Positions 36,498-44,006 of a DNA stretch of 64,000 nucleotides are shown here, in pieces (within the stretch, counting starts at the first letter, position 1; each line of letters opens with the position of its first letter). The notes under the pieces are model-generated. The model searched no databases, had not been told where the DNA came from, and saw only the letters and a program-made list of their open reading frames with translations. A program made the translations under genes and the position numbers. This DNA is from Streptosporangium sp. NBC_01755 (GTDB lineage Bacteria > Actinomycetota > Actinomycetes > Streptosporangiales > Streptosporangiaceae): positions 2,046,001 through 2,110,000 of the forward strand of contig NZ_CP109131.1 in the NCBI RefSeq assembly GCF_035917995.1. Reading direction: 5' to 3'.

Positions 36498-37835
36498 ATG
36501 ACCAGGCGAATCATAGTGATAGGCGGCGGAGCCGCAGGGATGGGTGCCGCCGGTGCCGCGAAGGGTACCGACCCCGACGCCGAGGTCATCGTCTTCACCG
36601 ACTATGAGGACGCGGCTTACAGCCCCTGTGGGATCCCCTACGTCCACGGCAGGGAGATCTCCAGTTTCGAGTCCCTGTTCATGGCGACCAAGCAGCACTA
36701 CGTCGAGCAGGGCATCGACATCCGCTATGAGACGACCGTGGCCGGCATCGATGTGAAGGCCAAGACGGTGACCACGACCGACGGGACCGTCGAGCGTTAC
36801 GACTCGCTGGTGCTGGCGACCGGGTTCACCTATGCCGACCCGGGGGTACCGGGGGGCGACCTCGGCGGCATCTACTACGTCAAGAACATTCGCCAGGCGA
36901 TGGAGTGGGACAAGGTCCTGGACACGGTGAAGACCGCGGTCGTCGACGAGGCCACGCCGCTGGGCGCCGAGATGGTCACCGCGCTCGCGCATCGCGGCAT
37001 CGAGACCCACCTGGTCGACCCCGCACCCTGGGCCATGTCATCCGCGACCGATCCCGACATCATCAAGCCGGTCGAGGACTCCTGGATCGAGATGGGCGCC
37101 AAGCTGCACTTCAACACCAAGGTCACCGGGTTCATCGGGGAGAGCGGCAAGCTCCGTGAGGTCGCCACCTCGCAGGGGAACATCACGGCGGATCTGGCCG
37201 TGGTGGCCACGAAGAAGACGCCCAACACCGCACTCGCCACCGCGGCCGGCCTCAAGACCGGCATGAGCGGCGGCCTCATCGTCGACGGGCGGATGCGCAC
37301 CTCGGCCCCCGATGTGTACGCGGCGGGCGACTGCACCGAGATCCCGCACGGCGTCTCCAACGTCCCGATCCAGGGGCTCTCCGGCAGCCATGCCTACTCC
37401 CAGGGCAAGGTCGCCGGTGTGAACGCCGCAGGCGGTACCCGCGAGTACCGCGCCGTCTACGTCCCCTGGGGCATGGTCGCCGGCAAGTGGATGATCGGCG
37501 GTGTGTCCTTCAGCGAGACGCTGGCCACCGCGCTCGGCATCCCCTTCATCGTGGGCAACGCGCAGGGCATCTCCCGGGCGCGCTACTACCCCGACGTGAA
37601 ACCGGTGAAGGTCAAGCTCCTCGCCGAACCCGAGCACCTCCGGCTGATCGGGGCCCAGCTCGTCGGCGGCGAGGGCATCAAGGAACGCGCAGACTTCCTC
37701 GCCATGGCCGTGCGCACCGGGATCACGCTCAACGACCTGGCGACCATGGAGAACGTCTACAGTCCGCCGATCGGCGCGCTCAACGAGCCCATCGCACTCG
37801 CGGCCCAGAACGCGCTCACGAAGGTGGGAGCTTGA
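36498..37835 (+). CDS. FAD/NAD(P)-dependent oxidoreductase, CoA-disulfide-reductase type
   Basis: A 445-aa flavoprotein disulfide reductase with one redox cysteine. The FAD motif IIVIGGGAAGMGAAGAA starts at residue 5, and the active-site motif AYSPCGIPYVHGREIS (Cys near 43) is that of CoA-disulfide reductase/NADH oxidase. A second dinucleotide region follows (TAVVDEATPLGAEMVTALAH) in which the usual GGGxxG glycines are poorly kept. The FAD motif VYAAGDCTE and a C-terminal dimer domain ending NVYSPPIGALNEPIALAAQN complete it. It would reduce a low-molecular-weight disulfide or make a mixed disulfide. In a locus with coenzyme M-type biosynthesis genes, a CoM-disulfide substrate is plausible but inferred. 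The ATG at 36498 has no strong SD. Confidence 0.85.
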   Translation: MTRRIIVIGGGAAGMGAAGAAKGTDPDAEVIVFTDYEDAAYSPCGIPYVHGREISSFESLFMATKQHYVEQGIDIRYETTVAGIDVKAKTVTTTDGTVERYDSLVLATGFTYADPGVPGGDLGGIYYVKNIRQAMEWDKVLDTVKTAVVDEATPLGAEMVTALAHRGIETHLVDPAPWAMSSATDPDIIKPVEDSWIEMGAKLHFNTKVTGFIGESGKLREVATSQGNITADLAVVATKKTPNTALATAAGLKTGMSGGLIVDGRMRTSAPDVYAAGDCTEIPHGVSNVPIQGLSGSHAYSQGKVAGVNAAGGTREYRAVYVPWGMVAGKWMIGGVSFSETLATALGIPFIVGNAQGISRARYYPDVKPVKVKLLAEPEHLRLIGAQLVGGEGIKERADFLAMAVRTGITLNDLATMENVYSPPIGALNEPIALAAQNALTKVGA

Positions 37836-37836
37836 G

Positions 37837-38091
37837 ATGGGCCTGACGCGCTGGGTTCGCGAAAGATCCGAGCACTATCTGATGATCGACGCACAGGACA
37901 AGGTGGGCGCCCGCCTCGGTGCCGGGCGCCCCAGGCCACCGCGTGGAGCCGAGATCTTCTGGCGCCGGGTCTATGTCCCGATCTTCCACCGGCTGCCCCT
38001 GAGGCTGCGCCAGTCGGTCATCGCCCGCATGCCGGGAAGCCACCGGAAACCCTGGAAGCCACAGCCGCCGTCCAAGGGTCCCGCGATCTGA
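37837..38091 (+). CDS. Small basic protein of the flavoprotein operon
   Basis: An 84-aa basic protein (MGLTRWVRERSEHYLMIDAQ, later FWRRVYVPIFHRLPLRLRQS and a Pro/Lys-rich tail) that I do not recognise. It starts one base after the flavoprotein stop, with GGGAG upstream, so it is translationally linked and likely a partner of that enzyme. No cysteines or membrane segments are present. Confidence 0.7.
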   Translation: MGLTRWVRERSEHYLMIDAQDKVGARLGAGRPRPPRGAEIFWRRVYVPIFHRLPLRLRQSVIARMPGSHRKPWKPQPPSKGPAI

Positions 38092-38156
38092 CACGACGCG
38101 GGATCTGATACGTCGCAGGTCCCCTACCGGACCAGCAAACGCCACAAAGGAGTGAC

Positions 38157-38648
38157 ATGTCCACCAAGACTGTAACCGTTGCCACGCCGCAGGCAGGGGA
38201 CGTTCTGTGGGACACCAGTGAGAAGGTGTTCGACGACATCCGGGCCCACGAGGGACAGAAGGCGACGGTCTTCATCCACTCGGTGCCGTTCGAGGGATCG
38301 GTCTCTCTCGTCAACCTGATGACCTCCACGCGCCTCCAGCGCAAGGGGTTCAAGCTGACGATCGTCCTTTACGGACCCGCCGTGCTGCTGGCCGCCGCCG
38401 GCCGCGGTTACCCGGCCGTCGGCACCGAGGGCTTCCCCGGCAACCTGTCCGTCAACAAGCAGCTCAAGGTCCTCCTCGACGAGGGTGCCACGATCTACGC
38501 CTGCCGCTTCGCCATGGGCGCCCTGTACGGCATGCGTGAGGACGACCTGATCCCGGGCGTCAAGGCCTTCAACCCGCTGGACGTGCTCGACTCCGCGCTG
38601 ACCGCCTGGCGGGAGGGCCACTTCCAGCTCAACACCTGGACCATGTGA
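38157..38648 (+). CDS. MSMEG_0572/Sll0783 family protein (DsrE-like)
   Basis: A 163-aa protein of the family found at the head of the conserved Nit1C neighbourhood (Sll0783 in Synechocystis, MSMEG_0572 in Mycobacterium). Matching segments are VFIHSVPFEGSVSLVNLMTS, TRLQRKGFKLTIVLYGPAVL, NKQLKVLLDEGATIYACRFA and DDLIPGVKAFNPLDVLDSAL. The Rossmann-like order recalls DsrE sulfur-relay proteins, and a Cys lies in the IYACRFA segment. Biochemical function is unknown; the family is linked to nitrogen starvation and cyanide metabolism through its neighbours. The ATG has an AAAGGAGTGAC SD. Its stop overlaps the amidohydrolase start. Confidence 0.88.
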   Translation: MSTKTVTVATPQAGDVLWDTSEKVFDDIRAHEGQKATVFIHSVPFEGSVSLVNLMTSTRLQRKGFKLTIVLYGPAVLLAAAGRGYPAVGTEGFPGNLSVNKQLKVLLDEGATIYACRFAMGALYGMREDDLIPGVKAFNPLDVLDSALTAWREGHFQLNTWTM

Positions 38649-39481
38649 TGGCCAAGGCACCCTCCCGGCACGTCGACGCTCACCGCCATATCGGCGTGCT
38701 GCCCGCATTCCCGTTCTACGGCGGACCGCCGGTCAACCCGGATGTGAACGCCCGTGCCACGATCGACGAGCTGATCGCCGACATGGACAGGGAGGGCACC
38801 GAGCGGGCCCTGGTGATCCCGAACTACGGGGTCCCCGACCCCAGCCACTCGTTCGCGCTCAACGAGCTCGTCATTGAGGCGGCCGGCCGGAGCGACCGCC
38901 TCAGCGCCGCACTCTGGGCGTCACCGCGACCGCAGGACGCCGAGTTCACCGACAAGGCGCTGGCGCTCGCGTCCGAAAGCGGGGTGAAGGCCCTCAAGAT
39001 CAGCTTTCTTCTCGGCGGATCCGCCGAGGACCCCGAGTGCCTGATCCATCTCGACAAGATCTTCGCCGCCGCGAAGGCCAACGACCTCATCGTCCACGTG
39101 CACACCTCACCGGGTGCGGCATCGGACATCGACAAGGTCGGCCTGCTGGTGGAGCGCTACGCGGATGAGACGCCGATCCATCTCGTCCACTTCGGTGGCG
39201 GGGTGAGCGGCCACATCAAGCTCATCGGCACGCGGTTCTTCGACTGGATCGAGTCCGGCAAGAAGGTCTACACGGACCTGACCTGGTCCGTGGGCTTCGC
39301 GCCGCAGTGGCTCGCCCGCGAGATCGACCGGCGCGGCATCGGCGGCGACCGTGTGCTGTTCGCCTCTGACCAGCCGTGGGGCGAATTCGCCGGTGAGTAC
39401 CACCGCCTGGTCGAGGCCACGGGTGGCGGAGAGCTGACCGAGATGGTCTTCCACGAAAACTTCGACCGGCTCTACGGCTGA
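38648..39481 (+). CDS. Amidohydrolase family protein (amidohydrolase_2 type)
   Basis: A 277-aa TIM-barrel metal hydrolase. It shows an N-terminal metal motif HVDAHRHIG, then VHVHTSPG, LVHFGGG and a late Asp in FASDQPWGE, as in the amidohydrolase-2/ACMSD-like subgroup. Likely substrates are cyclic amides, lactones or decarboxylatable acids; none can be chosen from sequence. It starts at ATG 38648 (TGATG overlap with the previous stop) or at GTG 38645. The overlap ties it to the Sll0783-type gene. A strong hairpin follows the stop, closing this operon. Confidence 0.85.
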   Translation: MAKAPSRHVDAHRHIGVLPAFPFYGGPPVNPDVNARATIDELIADMDREGTERALVIPNYGVPDPSHSFALNELVIEAAGRSDRLSAALWASPRPQDAEFTDKALALASESGVKALKISFLLGGSAEDPECLIHLDKIFAAAKANDLIVHVHTSPGAASDIDKVGLLVERYADETPIHLVHFGGGVSGHIKLIGTRFFDWIESGKKVYTDLTWSVGFAPQWLAREIDRRGIGGDRVLFASDQPWGEFAGEYHRLVEATGGGELTEMVFHENFDRLYG

Positions 39482-39490
39482 TCGAAGGCA

Positions 39491-39520
39491 CGGGTCCCAG
39501 GCCGGTCGGCCTGGGACCCG
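39491..39520 (+). terminator. 13-bp-stem hairpin after amidohydrolase
   Basis: Perfect inverted repeat CGGGTCCCAGGCC/GGCCTGGGACCCG with loop ggtc, starting 9 nt after the amidohydrolase stop. There is no T-tract; probable terminator. Confidence 0.8.
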
Positions 39521-39531
39521 TGCTGTCTGCG

Positions 39532-39595
39532 GTCGAAGCGACCAAACGTCGAAACGACCAAACGTCGAAACGACCAAACGTCGAAGCGACCGAAC
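39532..39595. repeat. Four 16-bp tandem repeats upstream of osmC-like gene
   Basis: Units gtcgaagcgaccaaac / gtcgaaacgaccaaac in four copies (39532, 39548, 39564, 39580). The array directly precedes the ribosome binding site of the OsmC gene, so it would form part of its promoter or leader. Period 16 is not a helical multiple. Confidence 0.92.
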
Positions 39596-39612
39596 ATCGA
39601 AGGGAGCGAGCT

Positions 39613-40026
39613 TTGGCAAGGTCGGGAGACTCGAACGAAGTCGTCGCGCGGTGGGAGGGCGGCTGGCGCGCGACCGTCACCGCCGGACCGTTCTCGTTCG
39701 CGGTGGACGAGCCCGAGGAGGTCGGCGGAACCTTCACCGGTCCGATGCCGACCGAGTACCTCCTGGGATCGGCCGCCTCCTGTTACGCACTGGCGCTGGC
39801 GTGGTGTGCGCGCAAGCGAGGGATCGAGCTACCCGACCTGTCGGTCTCGGCGATCGGGGAGTATGACGGCCCGAGCTTCAGCGGGATCCGGCTGCGCGTG
39901 AGCTCCAGCCTCCCCGCGGAGAAGCTCGAACCGCTGCTCGCTCCGGCCTCCCGGGCCTGCTATGTCTCCAACACGCTGGCCCGCTCGCCCCGGGTCGAGG
40001 TGAACAGGAACGACGCCGATGGGTGA
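39613..40026 (+). CDS. OsmC/Ohr family protein
   Basis: A 137-aa OsmC-fold protein. PMPTEYLLGSAASCYALALA contains the first conserved Cys in the kinked helix, and SRACYVSNTLARS carries the second. These two cysteines form the thiol peroxidase site that reduces organic hydroperoxides. The protein starts at TTG 39613 with AGGGAG at a 6-nt spacing. It lies between the flavoprotein/amidohydrolase operon and the convergent minus-strand operon. It may protect or act on thiol intermediates of the locus (inference). Confidence 0.85.
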   Translation: MARSGDSNEVVARWEGGWRATVTAGPFSFAVDEPEEVGGTFTGPMPTEYLLGSAASCYALALAWCARKRGIELPDLSVSAIGEYDGPSFSGIRLRVSSSLPAEKLEPLLAPASRACYVSNTLARSPRVEVNRNDADG

Positions 40027-40064
40027 GGGCCCGGTGAACCTGAACGGTTCACCGGGCCCTCACC
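40022..40064. terminator. Bidirectional 19-bp-stem terminator
   Basis: Arms 40022-40040 and 40046-40064 (ggtgagggcccggtgaacc and its complement) with a 5-nt loop. It overlaps the OsmC stop codon and ends 6 bp before the stop of the convergent DUF1116 gene, so it probably terminates both. Confidence 0.88.
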
Positions 40065-40070
40065 GCTCGG

Positions 40071-41510
40071 TCAGGCCTCGCCGGTCAGTTTCGCGTCCAG
40101 CGCCAGCAACGCGTCGACGAACACCTGGATCGGCGCCTCGGCCACTCCGGCACCGACCTGGCCACTGCCGTCGGCGTTGTGCAGGATGCCGGTCGTCACC
40201 TGCGGAGTGATGCCCAGCTCGACCACCTTGCGCACGTCGACGCCCACCGGAGAACCCTTCATCCCCCAGGTCGGGATCATGAAGCGGCTGGAGTTGCCGA
40301 CGCACACCTCGTCCAGTTGCGCGGTCAGCTCGGCGGCGTGCGCCATGGTGCCACCGACCAGCTGCGCCACCGCCGGCGACCCGGCCGCGGCCGCGCCTCC
40401 GAGCCCGACCAGCTCCAGCACCGAGCTGTCCCCGATGTCCGGGGCGGCGTCGGCCTGGCCGCGGCCGGGCTGGTAGAGCGCCCGCCCCACCATCGGCGCG
40501 GGGGTGATGAACCACTCGGAAGAGGGTCCGGCGAGCCAGGCGGCGAAGTCGGTGCCGTTACGGGCCATGCCGGTCACGACCGAGCTGTTCTCGACCTGGG
40601 CGGCCCAGGTGGTCAGGGCTCGCGCGGCCGCCATGGCCAGGCTGAGGAACAGCAGGTGGTTGCCGGACAGGAAGGTCGCCGCCTCGTGCCGGCGTGGATG
40701 GTCGCCCGCCACCAGCGCGGGCAGCAGGTTGCGCAACAGCAGGTTGGTCGCGGCCTGGGTCCGGACGTGGACATCGTCCCCCATCGCGATCGCCTGCGCC
40801 GCGAGGGACATCACGTCGACCGGCCCGTACTCCTGCACGGCGGCGGCCAGCACCGGACCGACCGCCTCCCGCAGCAGGACGAGACGCGCGATCGCGCCCG
40901 GGGTGTCCCGGCCGAACCACGCTACATCCCCCGACCCCTGCCCGACCGGAGCGTACGTGCGGATGCCCGCGTCGGCGAGCTCGACCACCCAGACAGGCGT
41001 GCGCGGCCCCATCGCCGTCGCCATCGGGACCACCGCGCCATGCTCGTTGGCCGGCTCCAGGCGAACCGTGCCGTCCCGGAGCAGGGCGTCCGCCTCCTCG
41101 GGCGTTCCCGCCCAACCCTCGGCGCAGACGGCGGCACGCATCGAACGACGCAGCGGGTCCGTGGTTCTCTCGATCGAGATGCGCGGCCCGCAGTGCAGCA
41201 GGACCCTCCCCTGCGCGAACACCGGGATCACGTCGGCGGCGGTCCGCACGGCGACCAGGTGGGGTGTCCCACGGTCCAGCCGCCGGAAGACCTCCTGGTT
41301 GGCGGCGTCGACCGTGCGCGCGTGCGGGCCGTACAGACGCCGGAGGGCGGCGACCACGGCGAGATCTCCGCCGCCGGGGATGCGCCAGTCCACCTGGACC
41401 ACCGGGCGTCCCTGCCGGCCGATCGCCTCGGCGAACAGCGGCAGGCCGAGGTTGAGGACGTTGACCTCCTCCGGAAGGCGCACCAAGGCGGCGGTCTCAA
41501 CTGCGGTCAT
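40071..41510 (-). CDS. DUF1116 family protein (YlbE/AllG-like, oxamate transcarbamoylase component)
   Basis: A 479-aa DUF1116 protein. EEVNVLNLGLPLFAEAIGRQ and VVQVDWRIPGGGD form the typical N-terminus. The catalytic-looking GNSSRFMIPTWGMKGSPVGV segment and the ITPQVTTGILHNADGSGQVG segment near the C-terminus match the family. In E. coli, YlbE/AllG acts with FdrA/AllF and AllH in oxamate transcarbamoylation, and carbamate kinase then makes ATP. An FdrA gene and a carbamate kinase gene lie at 50.6-53.1 kb. It is the last gene of the coenzyme M-type operon, overlapping the upstream lyase gene by 14 nt, with SD AAGGAG before ATG 41510. Confidence 0.88.
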   Translation of the reverse strand: MTAVETAALVRLPEEVNVLNLGLPLFAEAIGRQGRPVVQVDWRIPGGGDLAVVAALRRLYGPHARTVDAANQEVFRRLDRGTPHLVAVRTAADVIPVFAQGRVLLHCGPRISIERTTDPLRRSMRAAVCAEGWAGTPEEADALLRDGTVRLEPANEHGAVVPMATAMGPRTPVWVVELADAGIRTYAPVGQGSGDVAWFGRDTPGAIARLVLLREAVGPVLAAAVQEYGPVDVMSLAAQAIAMGDDVHVRTQAATNLLLRNLLPALVAGDHPRRHEAATFLSGNHLLFLSLAMAAARALTTWAAQVENSSVVTGMARNGTDFAAWLAGPSSEWFITPAPMVGRALYQPGRGQADAAPDIGDSSVLELVGLGGAAAAGSPAVAQLVGGTMAHAAELTAQLDEVCVGNSSRFMIPTWGMKGSPVGVDVRKVVELGITPQVTTGILHNADGSGQVGAGVAEAPIQVFVDALLALDAKLTGEA

Positions 41511-43050
41511 CACTCTCTCCTTCGATGAAGTCGCCCGCTTCGGCGACCAGTGCGGCTTCGGCTTGTTCGAACGAAGTGCGCTGGGCTCTCGCACGGTCCC
41601 GGAGCGATTTCGCTTTCTTGACGCACTCCGCGGCCATCGTCTCGACCACGGGCGGCGCCGCCCCGCCGGCCAGCGTCCGCGTCTCCACGATGTGCCGCGG
41701 ATCGAGAATGTCGCTGAGGTCCTGGCCTTCCAGCCCCAGGGAGATCCCCGCGTGCTGCTGGGCCGCGGCCTCCAGCCGGGCCCCGTCGAGATCGATTCCG
41801 CGCAGTCCCTCCCGGCTCGCCTCGCGAACGGCGATGCCGACCACCTGGTACGCGGTCCTGTAGTCGAGGTGGCAGGTCTGCATGACGAACTCCGCCAGGT
41901 CCGTCGCCTGGCTGAAACCGGACTCGAGGGCGGCCCACATCTGGTCGGCGTTGACCGTGAGGCTGCGGACGACCCCGCTGGTCAGCCGCGTCGTGCGGCG
42001 GGCCAGGTCCAGCGCGCGGGGGATCTCGCCGTACGCGTAGATCAGGTTGTCGCTCCGCGCCGACGGGCTCTTGCTGACCGCGAGGAACCCGGTGAGGCGG
42101 CCGATCAGCGTGCCGGCGGCACCACGGATGATGGACAGGGCGTACGGGTTGCGCTTCTGCGGCATGAGCACGCTGGAGCGGCTGAACCCGTCGGCGATGG
42201 TCACGTAGTCGAACTCGTTGCTCGCCCAGATCTCCAGGTCCTCGGCCAGCTTGCTCTGCGTGGTGAGCAGGCTGGAGGCGTGCGAGAGCGCCGCGATGAG
42301 ACCGTCGATCTGCCACATGGCGTCGCGGGTGTGCTCGATGAAGCCCTCGAATCCCAGCAGCGAGGCGACCCTGCTCCTGTCGGCCAGCAGCCGGCTCCCG
42401 TTGACGCAGCCCGCCCCGCCCGGGCTCGTGTTGACCCATTCGAAGGCGTCCATGAGCCGCTCCGCGTCCCGCAGAACCGGGTAGGCGAAGCTCACCAGGT
42501 AGTGGCCGAACGTGGAGGGCTGCGCATGCTGGAGATAGGTCTGGTCGGGCAGCCAGGTCCTGCTGTGCTCTGCCGCCACCGTCGCGATGGCGTGCGCGAG
42601 CTCCGCCGCGTCCTCGACCAGATCCTCCAGGACGCTGCGCACGTGCAGGCGAAGAGCGATGCGTACGGCCTCCCGCCGGGGCCGCCCGGCGTGCAGCCAG
42701 CCCGCGTCGCTCCCGATCTGCGCGGTGAAGTACCGCTCCCGCGAGTTGTACGGCTCGCCGAACGCGGGGTCGTACGGGAAGTCCTCGGCGGAGGTGCGCA
42801 CCGCCTTCAGCAGCACCCGCATGAGCTGTTCGGCGGCGGCGTGGGGGATCACCCCGCGCTCGTGAAGATCGATGACATGCGCGATGTCGGCGAGGTTGAG
42901 GCCGGTGTGCAGTAGCGGCGCGTCGGCGTTCTCGAGTGCGAACCCGCTGTCGATCAGTTCCTGGGCCGGACCTCCCATCGGTGGCCCCAGCCGGTCGAGC
43001 CCGCCCCGATGGTGTGCCGAAGGGGCGGACGGCAGTCCATTATCGATCAT
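41497..43050 (-). CDS. Argininosuccinate lyase-like enzyme (aspartase/fumarase superfamily)
   Basis: A 517-aa lyase. The superfamily signature loop is SSVLMPQKRNPYALS (near residue 300), with LPDQTYLQHAQPSTFGHYLV carrying the His region and FSQATDLAEFVMQ typical of the ArgH branch. Real arginine-pathway neighbours are absent. In the coenzyme M operon of Xanthobacter, two superfamily members (XcbC1, XcbD1) act with ComA and a PLP enzyme, and the same combination occurs here. It may therefore eliminate phosphate from phosphosulfolactate or add to sulfoacrylate (inference). ATG 43050 overlaps the upstream TGA (ATGA). About 40 residues longer than usual ArgH at the N-terminus. Confidence 0.82.
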   Translation of the reverse strand: MIDNGLPSAPSAHHRGGLDRLGPPMGGPAQELIDSGFALENADAPLLHTGLNLADIAHVIDLHERGVIPHAAAEQLMRVLLKAVRTSAEDFPYDPAFGEPYNSRERYFTAQIGSDAGWLHAGRPRREAVRIALRLHVRSVLEDLVEDAAELAHAIATVAAEHSRTWLPDQTYLQHAQPSTFGHYLVSFAYPVLRDAERLMDAFEWVNTSPGGAGCVNGSRLLADRSRVASLLGFEGFIEHTRDAMWQIDGLIAALSHASSLLTTQSKLAEDLEIWASNEFDYVTIADGFSRSSVLMPQKRNPYALSIIRGAAGTLIGRLTGFLAVSKSPSARSDNLIYAYGEIPRALDLARRTTRLTSGVVRSLTVNADQMWAALESGFSQATDLAEFVMQTCHLDYRTAYQVVGIAVREASREGLRGIDLDGARLEAAAQQHAGISLGLEGQDLSDILDPRHIVETRTLAGGAAPPVVETMAAECVKKAKSLRDRARAQRTSFEQAEAALVAEAGDFIEGESDDRS

Positions 43051-44006
43051 CGTGACTCCCATCCCGCGACGGCGTCGAGCAGGCCGCCGGTATGCCAGAA
43101 GACTGTTGTGAGGTCAGGGTCGGCGCGCCGGTCCCCGAGGATCCGTGCGAGGGCGCCCAGCGCCTTCGCCGAGTACACCGGGTCGAGGACGACTCCCGAG
43201 GCGCGCAGCGCGAGCCGCGCCGCGCGCTCGCCCTCCTCGGACGGGCGCCCGTGCCCGGGGCCGCGAGCGTCGTCGAGGACGACGTCCGCCTCCCGGGGAG
43301 GCTCTGTTCCCATCAGCCGGGCGCACCCCCTGCTGAGTTCGAGAACCCGCCGAGCGGTCTCCTCCGGTGGCCGGCTGACCGACGCCCCCCGCATCCGCAG
43401 CCGTCGTCCCAGTGCCACCGCCCCGGAGACGAGACCGGCCAGCGTCCCTCCGGAACCGGTGCCCACGACGACCGTGGCGGGGCCGTCGAGCTGGGCATCG
43501 AGTTCGAGCGCGGCCAGATGGAACCCGGTGGCGCCGAGCGGGGTGGCACCGCCGCGCGGCACCGGGAAGGCGGTCTGGCCCTCCTCGGTCAGCTCGGCCG
43601 CCGTCTTCTCGATCGCGGCGTCCACCGAGGCGCGGTCCGGGTCGTGCGTCCACCGTATCCGGGCGCCCCAGTGGATCGCGGCGGCCTCGTTGGGGTGCCG
43701 GACCGGCGAGGGAGAGCCGGCGTAGACGAGCACGCACCGCAGGCCCGCCCAGGCGGCGGCCGCGGCCGCCGCCTGGCAGAAGTTCGAACCGGGGGTCCCC
43801 CCGGTCACCAGGAATCGGGCACCGGATGCCCACGCGCCGGCGATGAGCATCTCCAACGGGCGTGTCTTGTTGCCGGCGACCGCGAAGCCGCTCAGGTCGT
43901 CGCGCTTCAGCAGTAGCCGGCCGCGAACGCCGAGTGCCTCCGCCAGCTTCGGAGCCGCATGAAGGGGGGTGGGCAGCACGCCGAGCTCGGCGCGGGGAAG
44001 GGTCAT
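43047..44006 (-). CDS. PLP-dependent ACC deaminase/D-cysteine desulfhydrase-like enzyme
   Basis: A 319-aa fold-type II PLP enzyme. RLLLKRDDLSGFAVAGNKTR includes the PLP lysine in GNKTR, PGSNFCQAAAAAAAWAGLRC binds phosphate and substrate, and VVGTGSGGTLAGLVSGAVAL is the glycine-rich cofactor loop. The family handles D-cysteine or ACC. In bacterial coenzyme M synthesis a homologue (XcbE1) is thought to perform the last, sulfur-introducing step. The ATG at 44006 overlaps the preceding TGA, and its own stop overlaps the next start, so it is embedded in a coupled operon. Confidence 0.88.
   Translation of the reverse strand: MTLPRAELGVLPTPLHAAPKLAEALGVRGRLLLKRDDLSGFAVAGNKTRPLEMLIAGAWASGARFLVTGGTPGSNFCQAAAAAAAWAGLRCVLVYAGSPSPVRHPNEAAAIHWGARIRWTHDPDRASVDAAIEKTAAELTEEGQTAFPVPRGGATPLGATGFHLAALELDAQLDGPATVVVGTGSGGTLAGLVSGAVALGRRLRMRGASVSRPPEETARRVLELSRGCARLMGTEPPREADVVLDDARGPGHGRPSEEGERAARLALRASGVVLDPVYSAKALGALARILGDRRADPDLTTVFWHTGGLLDAVAGWESR

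Noticed and set aside
41497-43050. Housekeeping argininosuccinate lyase (argH)
   Set aside because: No arginine biosynthesis genes nearby, and the gene is coupled within a ComA/PLP/lyase operon. The family match is kept, but the argH name is not.
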